Shown: in pieces, positions 53,881 to 62,896 of the stretch
Layout: each line of letters opens with the position of its first letter
Position numbering within the stretch: the first letter of the stretch is position 1
Source: Paramarasmius palmivorus
Lineage: Eukaryota; Basidiomycota; Agaricomycetes; Agaricales; Marasmiaceae
Reading direction: 5' to 3'
Length of the DNA stretch: 64,000 nt
Assembly: GCA_037176845.1 (NCBI GenBank)
Contig: JAYKXP010000104.1
Span: 1-64,000 of the forward strand
The notes under the pieces: model-generated
Told to the model about the DNA's origin: nothing
Database searches by the model: none
Seen by the model: only the letters and a program-made list of their open reading frames with translations
Translations under genes and position numbers: made by a program

Positions 53881-54280
53881 TCTGAGGGTGAACAGTAGGC
53901 AAAGTAGCCAGTTCTTCGTCGGGTTATTTATTCCAAGATCATTGTCCATTAGCTAGATGCTTTACATGTTACGTCGACACTGTACCAGAAGTCTTACACA
54001 ATTAGAAAGTTCTGCCAACGATGAAATTCTTTACCCCCAAGTTGTCCGAATCACCTGTTATTCACTAGACCATTTGTAGTCCTATACACATTGACCTAAA
54101 GGGAGCCTGATCGAATATCTTCTCGTGCCTTGTTGTATTGCCAACTGATGCAAGGTCAATCGAACATACGACACATGTTCGTTGCTGGAGAACCAGTTGT
54201 GGTTATCGATGGTACTGTTGGAGGCCGTGGGTAGTGCCAAGTTTCCGCTCTCGTTAACTTCCATCATGATCAACCAGGGC

Positions 54281-54960
54281 AACCGGGAGATGATTCTTGG
54301 AGTTTTCACGCAAGGAAATCATGGGTTGGAAATTGAAAATGACGACTCTAACCTACCTAGCGTGTTATTGCTGGGAATGCCTAACATAGCTAACGGATTC
54401 CACAGTGAGTCTGAATTGTGTCGAGCCTCACATTGCCTTGCAAACTTGATCTCAAAAATGATGTCTCCGGGCTGCAAGTGTGCGGCCGAATGTTACTATT
54501 TTGTAAGGCGTCTTGTACGCCGCTGAATCTCGACTACTCGAGAATGAAAACAGATGAGGCCCTGAGGCCGAGAGAGCACGACCAACGTGGATTCGTGTAC
54601 GGAGTAGACAAGATACAGGTGAGATGATGTAACTACGGCCGAGACGGCTTTATATAGTCGAGGACGTAGGTAAATAAGTGCAAGCAGATAAGTGATAAGA
54701 AAAGAAGATAAACCGAAAATGGGTGGGCGCCTTACATATTTTCCGAGTCACTTATTATTGGCTGTTAGACAATATGAAGTGATAGCTTTTAGAGAGGATG
54801 GGTAAGGGCACAAATGTGTTTTGGATACAGGATAATTTTCACTTCTTGTGCCTTCAGGTCGTGGCTCAATGATTTCAAGAAGGGACCAGTCAATATAAGC
54901 TTGAGTTCTTTCTCTCCTGAAATGCGTCAAAGTTTGCAATCGCTGAACTCTTGCTGGTTT
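54281..54960 (+). pseudogene. decayed copy of the 47187 gene, split by a solo LTR
   Basis: The promoter motif (54281-54293), part of exon 2 (54405-54475, CRASHCLANL), exon 3 (about 54765-54797) and exon 4 (from about 54858, WLNDF) follow the 47187-48289 gene in order. The 5' half of exon 2 is missing, and a 235-bp solo LTR sits in intron 2. No transmembrane exon follows. Confidence 0.7.
54502..54736. mobile_element. solo LTR, family c, with target duplication
   Basis: 235 bp, TGTAAGGCG..CGCCTTACA, flanked by perfect TATTT repeats (54497-54501 and 54737-54741). It contains a TTTATATAG word. The intact parent at 47502-47555 lacks it, which confirms the insertion. Confidence 0.9.
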
Positions 54961-55345
54961 TAGGCTGTCTTTCCCTCAAGGGCTATATAACTCTCTCCAC
55001 ACTCTGTGTTTGCTGATCATGGTGCTGCATCCATGTGTTGATTCGGTAGTTGAAAGGGATAGAAGTGTTGCCTTCATCTGGAAGACGCCTTGTTGTAGGA
55101 TTATCTGATTGACTATCAGCCCATTTCGACGGCGCGTTGCAGAATCAAGAATTAATCAGCTGTTGTCAATGAATGATGGCGCAAGCTGAAGATGATCATG
55201 GGTTTTGGCATTGACGGGTATGAATCTTATCGCTCGTGCGGTACTGACGCGGTATATTCCTAGTCTCCTTGATATCCCAAAGTACGCGGACGTTAGCTTC
55301 TATAAGCTTCTGTATTGGTTCACAAGGATAATATCAAGTGACACA

Positions 55346-55488
55346 GGGTGCATAGAGCAACATAATGTGATAATATATTGATGGCATACAGGTATGTTAT
55401 TGACCAGCTTATTGCACCCCACTATGTTGATCAATAAAAGACCTATACACCATCAATATGTTGTCATGGGTTAATGATCTATGCACCC
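55346..55488. mobile_element. MITE-like insertion
   Basis: 143 bp with 11-bp perfect terminal inverted repeats GGGTGCATAGA / TCTATGCACCC and weaker pairing inward. Other array promoters read straight across this place (ATCAAGTGATACATCAACG). Flanks AGTGACACA and AGTGTGATA suggest an imperfect 8-9 bp target duplication. Confidence 0.75.
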
Positions 55489-55520
55489 AGTGTGATATAT
55501 CAACGCATTAGGTCTGGAAG

Positions 55521-55552
55521 CAAATATCTCCTGGTTGCCTTGATTGTATTTG
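55521..55552 (-). promoter_or_regulatory. array promoter motif, inverted in place
   Basis: The block reads TCTCCTGGTTGCCTTGATTG, the reverse complement of the CAATCAAGG(T)AACCGGGAGA block of the other promoters. It is bordered by the 6-bp inverted repeat CAAATA / TATTTG. Confidence 0.6.
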
Positions 55553-55703
55553 AGAGATGCTGTGTTCTTGGCAACTTGCCTGTTCTCTTATAGATGTTTC
55601 TTGTTTCGTGCTTTATATAGGTGAGCGTTGTGTGGGTATGTGGGTTTTTCACACCCCGCATCAAACGTTCACTAGTCTAACCTTGGGTGCCAAGAACTTA
55701 CAG

Positions 55704-56875
55704 ATGTTGTGGTTTCTGTTATCGGTGTGCGTTTTTATTTTATCATTCGGGTACTAGATGGCTCAGTCATTCCCCAATATTAGATTAGTAACGCCGGCTT
55801 CTGCACAAGACGAACATGGATTCACGATTGATAGTGTCGACCAGATTTTGTCGTCGGACCAAACGCAGCTCAATATCTCTTGGCATTTCAATATAGATGT
55901 CGATCCAGAATTCCATATAAACTTTACTCTTGTTTTTGCACTCGGCGGCTCCCCCAAGTCCAGTGCGTTACAGCTGTGTAACGGCATCGCCTGTATTGCA
56001 AATTTCTCATCGGAATCGCTTCGTCCAGGGTAAGCACATAGTATGGTATCGAATCATTGACTTATCCTCAAGCTGTCACTCTTAGAGGGTATCGCCTTCA
56101 AGCTCGGAAAGATGATAAGTGAGTACTTGCACACGGATTGGACATCACTCGATTTTTATTTCCCATGTTCTCAGGATGCTTGATGATTATAAGAAACCAC
56201 TGTCCATCCAAGTACCGTTTTTTGATCCTTCTGCATTGGCGTCAGAGTATGGCTTTTCTGGCTTCCTTTAGTTTTCTCAAGTTTATAGTTTTGCGTAGCG
56301 ACACTTCGGCGTCGGACGCTTCAAGCACAAATCAGTCATCGATTAATACAACTTCAAGTGATAGTTCAAGTCAATCTGAGTTTGCATCCCTTTCCACAGC
56401 AAGCACATCTCAGACGCCAGCCATTTCTTCACCTAATACAAATACTTCTGACCAACCCGAGGATCGCGTAAACAGGAATCTTACCAAGTCGACCATCATT
56501 GGCGCCTCAGTCGGTGGAGGTATAGCGTTCACCCTCATTATACTCGCCCTGTTATATTTTTGCCGACGTCGACGCCACTCCAAACGCAGGAATAGCGCAC
56601 TAAGTTTCGACCGAAGCTTAATGGTCAAAAGCCCTGGACACCACGAAGTTGAAGTCGAGATGGACGCCCGTCCATATTCCGAATACCCCTACCCAGGCTC
56701 ATCTACTGCCTCAGTTGTCGCATCCGATTCAGGACTCACGGAAAAGCCGAATGAGAGACAAAAGGAGATTGACGAGAGGATGCGGCAGTTGCAGGATTTA
56801 CTGAGCACGTTGGAGACTCAGCCGCAAACGGGAGCTGAGGAGTCGATAGGGAAGGTGACGGATAGGATCAAGTGA
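55704..56875 (+). CDS. single-pass membrane protein, tail A truncated
   Basis: Exons 55704-55750, 55784-56029, 56086-56118, 56175-56246 and 56299-56875, all phase 2, give 324 residues. The signal peptide is MLWFLLSVCVFILSFG. The ectodomain has DSVDQI, QLNISWHFNID, a CNGIACIANF pair and a YRLQARKDD micro-exon; exon 4 has MLDDY in place of W-L-G-D. The transmembrane helix (IIGASVGGGIAFTLIILALLYF) is followed by RRRRHSKRR. Tail A keeps the YPYPGSSTASVVASDSG and QKEIDERMRQL parts but ends at TGA after GKVTDRIK, where the sister has CGG; about 30 bp further on are also deleted. So the conserved LKEGDWA end is gone. It is probably still expressed as a truncated form. Confidence 0.75.
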
Positions 56876-58373
56876 TTTAGGGCGAAGGAGATGTCGGATG
56901 AGAAGCCAGCTGAGCTGAGCTGATCGTGAAGACGTGGGAAGTTGAAGATGTTCAGTTCCTTCGTCTCCTGCCTCCAAGTTTAGTCTTATTCGGACTCGGC
57001 ACACGTATGCTGGGCGAAGACGACCATGGATATACGAATGAATATCGTACCTAGGGAGATTGGACATGCAGGTACGGGAGATGCCGTGATAAGGCTTCGT
57101 CGAGGGTTTCTTGTTTTTTCGCAAGTTGTTCGTCAATTACTTATCAAGGCACTCACATTATCAATTTGTTATTTATTGCGCTGGTACTATACTGGTAGTT
57201 ACATTAGTACCCGGTCCATCCTCTCAGTCGCCTTCGCCGGTCCATGTACCGGCAATTCGGGAGCTACCGCCGTGACCCTAACCCAGATACTGAAAGTCCA
57301 AACGTGATCATGACGTAACGTCTCGCCTTCTTTCTTTCACGACCATGACCTGCCTCTTCCGAGTCGTTTTCCCTTGTCTTTTCAACACTCCCCCTTTCCT
57401 AGAATACCGCAAACATACAGGTGGATCGATATCTGCATGATGAACCCCGTTTATGAAGTGGTACGTTTGCTGAGGCTGCTAGCGCCGCTCCTCACTGACT
57501 ACCTCTCCTCTGAAAGACATACCAACGCTGTGTTCATGACACATCCCCTGTACAATAGGCCCAGCTTCGAACGAAAGATTGGATTCCCACCCCCGGGTCG
57601 AAGACAAGAAGCCACGGAAGGAGTTTGACTCGACGAATGCTATCTTACAGTATGTGACCTGTGCACTGTTAAAGCCGTGTATGCCTGACTCAATCCTGTC
57701 CATCTAGCCCTACCTTCCTCCTAGATTTCATCCTCTCCACCGCTGCAGCCCTTTTCCCCAGGGGTATTCATCCACCTGTGTCCTTGCGCGATCATAGTCA
57801 TTGCGCTGTGGGCTTGATTACCCCCAATGAAAGTACTCCGGCACGCCTCAATTAGAAAATGCATGCTCCGTGTTGGATGAAAAAGGAGCACCCCTAGCAA
57901 CCCCTTCTGCACTCATTTCTACGTTCCTCTTCCCCTCTATCCCTGACATACACCTCACTTAACTTCTCCTGGAATGGAAAACTCGTTTCGGCTACGAGGC
58001 CTCAGCCAAAGGGGCATGAATTCGAAGGATGCGGTTGGGGGTGTAGGTTTTGACGCGGGGTTGCCGTTTTTTGTCCGAGGGAGTGGGGGCTCGAGGATGT
58101 CAATGAAGAGGAAGTATCGGCGAGAGGAAATGAACACATATCCCGCCTGCCAGATTCAACAGTTTCGAGGTTGTCTTCGTCGTTTCGATCCTCAATAAAC
58201 AGGACGGTTATTGGGATATCAGGAGTAGAAGTAAGTGTGTCGTTTCACCAAACCTTATCGTCTTTCTTGGAGTATTGACTACTGCGTCAAATCATATCAT
58301 TAGGTCATTTCGATGGTACCGCCTATCGTCGCTTCCTCTTTATATTGTTCAGCTCGGATGCTGTTCTCATCTA
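56876..58373. other. intergenic, tandem-duplicated with 60980-62350
   Basis: The 3' flank (TTATTTATTGCGCTGGTACTATACTGG), a CCGTGACCCTAACCC block and the later CTCCGGCACGCC..CGAGGCCTCAG blocks recur in the same order after 60979. A minus frame at 57955-58137 is open in both copies but is unproven. Confidence 0.6.
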
Positions 58374-58562
58374 AAGAGCTATCTAAACATTACCTGGAGT
58401 TTTAGTGACAAAGAGTCCAAGCCAACTGGCAAACAGCTGTTTACCCTTGTGCAAGCATCGAACAAAACACTTGTATTCAATGCAACCGAAGCTTGCGAGC
58501 CAGCTGTTCCTTGTTCTGCGACATTCCCCTTATTACCGGCGCCAGTTGAGTCTTTCCGATGA
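58374..58562 (+). pseudogene. ectodomain fragment of a membrane-protein copy
   Basis: It encodes LNITWSFSDKESKP, LFTLVQASNKT and FNATEACEPAVPC, closely matching exon 2 of the copy at 62897. The 5' half of exon 2, exon 1 and the promoter are missing. The left border jumps straight into sequence that in the sister unit lies 700 bp further upstream. Confidence 0.8.
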
Positions 58563-59746
58563 CGTGAATACTATTTCTTGGCCTTGAGGAGTTGTCTGCT
58601 GATGAAGCTGTACCTGCAAGGTACAAATGCTGTGTTTCACGAGCAGCATTTGATCTCTCATTCTGCGTGTTCCCGTGTCGAAGAATTGGAGGTGGATACT
58701 GATGACCCTAACTGGCTATATGGTGCGCTGTGTCAACCAGAAGTGATGCCTCAACTCCATTGTCTTTCCCTGGTTTTACCCACCGATCATTCCTTCACTC
58801 GCTCCCCTCGCTCACCCACTTTATTCCTCTAGTTCTTCTTATGAAACGGGCGAACGAGCGAACTAGGCGTCGTGGTGGTACGGTGCGGGTCGTTCGTAAG
58901 CTGGGTACTGTTGTAGGGGTTGGTGTGGGATGATGCGGTTTTGGGAAAGACAATGGGAAGGTAAATGACCGTACAGTACCTGGAGCCAATCTCTATCTGT
59001 CAGCTTCATCTATAGCAGGTCGAACTGCGAGATCTGAGCCGGGAAGGCGAAGCGGTGACAGTACGTCATTTCAACAAACCTTATCGCCTCTTTAGTGTAT
59101 TGACTGCTTCCGTAGGCACTTAATATCCGAGCCTGTACCAGTTAGTCTTCGAATCCTGTGTCGTCGAAGATAAAGAACCTTAGCCTGTCTTTTTCAGAAG
59201 GCCTTTGTTGATCATAGTGCTGTATCCTTGCTTCGATTGTATTGCCTTCATCTTTAGGACGGACGCCTCGCTATCGCATTATCTGATTTACCGTCAGCGC
59301 AGTCGGATGGCACGTCACAGAAAATTTATCAACGCCTTCGTGCTGCTGTAAATGAACAGAGTATAGCGGATGGCGTAAGGCGGATATGATCATGCGTTTT
59401 GGCGTTGGATAATATACATTTGAGCAGTCGTTCAGATCTGACGGGGTGTATTCCTCGTTTCCTTGACGTCCCGAAGCACGCGCACATTAACCTCTATAAG
59501 CTCCTATATTGGTACACGAGGATTGATATCAAGTGATACATCAACGCATCATCACTGGAAGCAAAACCAATCAAGGTAACCGGGAGATGATCAACGAGAC
59601 GCTGTGTTGCAGATTCTCGAATAGACGCTCGACAGAGCATGCTTTATATAGATGGACATTGTGTTGGTATGTGGGCTTCTTTGCAACCCGCATCAAACGC
59701 CCATATATAGCCTCGATTTTGACGTTGGGTGTCGAAAAGTTGAAGG
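58563..59746. other. intergenic with promoter unit
   Basis: The left part resembles 48660-49460. The right part is the promoter of the next gene, with the motif at 59578-59590 and TTTATATAG at about 59643-59651. No gene is supported. Confidence 0.5.
59578..59590 (+). promoter_or_regulatory. array promoter motif
   Basis: AACCGGGAGATGA within CAATCAAGGTAACCGGGAGA, 160 bp before the ATG at 59747, followed by TTTATATAG. Confidence 0.5.
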
Positions 59747-60979
59747 ATGTGCTTTTTTCTGTTATTGTTGTATGTTTTCGTTTTGTCGTTGAATTTTCTC
59801 GGAGACTCACCTCTTAAATTTTAGATTCATAGCGCCGGCTGCTCCGCAGGGAAATGATGGGTTCAATATTGAAAGCGTTGCGCAGATCCAACCATCGCCG
59901 GCCAACACAGTGCAGCTTAACATCTCGTGGAGTTTCACCGGCAACGCCTCAATCCCTATCAATTTCACAGTATTGGATTATAATCGTACACCCACACCCA
60001 AGTCCTCTGCATTAGAACCGTGTGAGAAATCCCCTTGTCTTGCCAATTTCTCCGCAATATCGACCCATCCGGGGTGAGTATATGGTGGTGTCTTGCTTCT
60101 TTGACTTATTGGGGATCATTTACTTTAGATGGTATACCCTTGAGGCTCAGAAACAGGATAGGTGAGTGCTCGGTAGTATCTTATAGTTCCGGGTTTCATT
60201 TCCCTTACTTCAGAGGGTGGCTTGGATCTTTCAAAAAAGGGGAAATTACCATTGGCGCGCCTACTTTTCCGACAGCAACGTTATTTGAAAGGTATAGCTT
60301 ATTTGAATTCTGTCATTTGCACAAGTCAATTGTTTTGCTTATCCCAAGTTCCATAACTGAAAATGCAGCGCCGACAATTCCAACCGAAACTGATAATCCA
60401 AGCCAGTCCGGCTCTGTGATATCCATAATCTCTAGCATGAGAATCGAAGGATCTGCGACTAAGTCCGTCCCTACGAGCAACTCTAGTCGAACTGGAAACA
60501 CCCTAGATACAAATTCTCACCAGTCTGCCATCATTGGCGGCGCAGTAGGCGGTGGAATCGGACTCATCCTCATTATACTCGTCCTGCTATACCTCCGTCG
60601 TCGCCGTCGCCGCTCCAATCGCAGGAACAGCGCCGTAGGATTCAACAGAAGCTTGATGGTCAAAAACTCTGGACACCGCGAAGTCGGAGTCGAGATGGAC
60701 GCCCGTCCATATTCCGATTACCCCTATCCAGGCTCATCTACTGCCTCAGTCGTCGCATCCGATTCAGGACTCACGGAAAAGCCGACCGAGAGACAAAGGG
60801 AGATTGATGAGCGGATGCGGCATTTGCAGGATTTGTTGAGCACGGTGGAGAGTCAGCCGCAAACGGGGGCTGCTGAGTCTATAGGGAAGGTGAAGGATAG
60901 GATTAAGCGGTTCACGTTGTTGAAGGAGGGGGATTGGGCAAAGGAGATGTCAGATGAGAAGCCAGCCGAGCTGAGCTGA
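59747..60979 (+). CDS. single-pass membrane protein, tail A, intact
   Basis: Exons 59747-59787, 59825-60073, 60129-60161, 60214-60291 and 60349-60979, all phase 2, give 343 residues. The first donor (GTTGAA) is weak, so exon 1 is the least certain part. The signal peptide is MCFFLLLLYVFVLS. The ectodomain has ESVAQIQ, QLNISWSFTG, CEKSPCLANF, a WYTLEAQKQD micro-exon and GWLGSF. The transmembrane helix (IIGGAVGGGIGLILIILVLLYL) is followed by RRRRRRSNRR. Tail A is full-length: FNRSLMVKNSGHREVGVEM, YPYPGSSTASVVASDSG, QREIDERMRHLQDLLST, and the LKEGDWAKEMSDEKPAELS end. It is the tandem sister (period about 4.04 kb) of 55704-56875 and shows what that copy has lost. Confidence 0.8.
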
Positions 60980-62896
60980 TCGTGAAGACGTGGGCAGGTG
61001 AAGATGTTCGGGTCCTTGATCTCTTGCCTCCGAGTTTAGTCTTATTCGGACTCGGCAAAGGTATGCTGGTCGAAGAGGATTATGGGTTTCCTGTTTTTTC
61101 GCAAGTTGGTCGTCGGGTACTTGTCAAGGCACTTACATTACCAAGTTGTTATTTATTGCGCTGGTACTATACTGGTAATCACACTAGTATCTGGGTCATT
61201 CCTCTCAGTCTTTGCCGGTCCATGTTTCGGCTACCGCCGTGACCCTAACCCCAATAGTCAAAGTCCAAACGTGATCATGACGTAACGTCTCGCCTTCTTT
61301 CTTTCACGACCATGACCTGCCTCTTTCGAGTCGTTTTCCCTTGTCTTTTCAACACTCCCCGTTTCATAGACGGCCGAAAACATGCAGGTGGATTGATATC
61401 TGGATGATGAACCAGTTTATGAGACGGTATGTTTGCTCAGTGCTGCTAGGGCTGCTCTTCACTGACTGCCTCTCCTCCGAAAGAGATACCAACGCTGACC
61501 TCATGGCACATCCCCTGTACAATATGCCCAGCTTCGAACGAAAGATTAGAACCCCTCCCACCACGTCGAAAACAAGAAGACACGAAAAGAAGCTAGTTTG
61601 ACTGGAAGGATGTTATACAGCACGTGACCTTTACACTGTTACAGCCTGCCTGACTCAATCCCGTCCATCTAGCCCTACCTTCCTCCCAGATTCCTGCCTT
61701 TTCATTCCTGACGCCGTCTTTCCCGGAGAGTATCTGTCTCCCTGTGTCCTTGCGCGATCATAGCCATTGCGCTGTGGGCTTGATTACCCCAATGAAAGTA
61801 CTCCGGCACGCCTTCCCCTACTCCAATTAGAAATCGCATGCTCCGTGTTGGCTGAAAAAGGAGCGCCCCTAGCGCCCCCTTCTTCCCTCATTTCTACGTT
61901 CCTCTTCCCCTCTGTCCTCGACATACACCTCACATAACTTCTCCTGAAATGGAAAACTCATTTCGGTTACGAGGCCTCAGAACAATGGGCATGAGGTCGA
62001 AGGCTGCGGTTGGGGTTGTAGGTTTGGACTGCAGGATTGCGGGTGCTTGTACGAGTGGGGTGTGGCTCGAGGACCTCAACGAGGAGGAAGCATCGGCGTG
62101 AGAAAATGAACTCATATTCCGGTTAATAGGCTCAACTGTTTCGAGGTTACTTTCGTCATTTCGATCCCCAATGAACAGGACGGTTATTGGGATATCAGGA
62201 GTAGAAGTAACTGTAAGTGTGTCGTTTCACCAGACCTTATCGTCTTTCTTGGGGTATTGACTACTCCCTAGGTTATTTTGACGGTGCCGCCTATCATCGC
62301 TTTCTCTTTACATTGTTCAGGTCGGATGCTGTTCTCGCCTGAAGGGCTATCCCACTCGCGATGAATTTATCCTCATTATGCGTGTATACGGATCACCGTA
62401 TCTTTACGCTACTATAGCCTTGTGTTGATTCGGGCTTTAAGAGGAATAGAAGTATTGTCACTATCTCTATGATGCATCACTACATCGGTATCTGATTTAC
62501 GGTTCATCCAGTGTACGCGCAGCGTTCGGTTCGTTCGAATCAGCACCGTGTGTTCTCGTTTGGTGTGATGGAATTGTATACAGTGGATGGCATAAGGTTG
62601 GCTTAAAGCTTTGACACTGATACATATCTTAGCGCTCATGTGGCCCTAGCGCGGTGTCTTCTCCGTCTCCTGATGTCACTTCTATATATAATCCACGAGG
62701 AGAAATATCAAATGATACATCAATACTGGGAACACAAGGAAACCGGGAGATGATCAGGATGCTGTGTTCTGGGTTCTCGAATAGGCGCTCGATAGAATGT
62801 GCTTTATATAGGTGAGCCTTGTGTGGGTGAATGGGCGTTTTGACACCCCGCATCAAACGTCCACTAGTCCAACCTTGGGAGTTGAAAATTTTGAGG
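60980..62896. other. intergenic, tandem copy of 56876-58373
   Basis: The same block order as after 56875. The promoter of the next gene follows, with the motif at 62741-62753 and CTTTATATAGG at 62802-62812. A minus frame at 61930-62115 matches 57955-58137. Confidence 0.6.
62741..62753 (+). promoter_or_regulatory. array promoter motif
   Basis: AACCGGGAGATGA, 150 bp before the ATG at 62897, followed by CTTTATATAGG. Confidence 0.5.

Larger units (their letters stand above)
54961..55703. other. intergenic, promoter unit with MITE-like insertion and micro-inversion
   Basis: It is the array 5' flank. It carries a 143-bp insertion (55346-55488), the promoter motif in inverted form (55527-55546) and the TATA word CTTTATATAG (55611-55620), 85 bp before the ATG. 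Confidence 0.55.
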
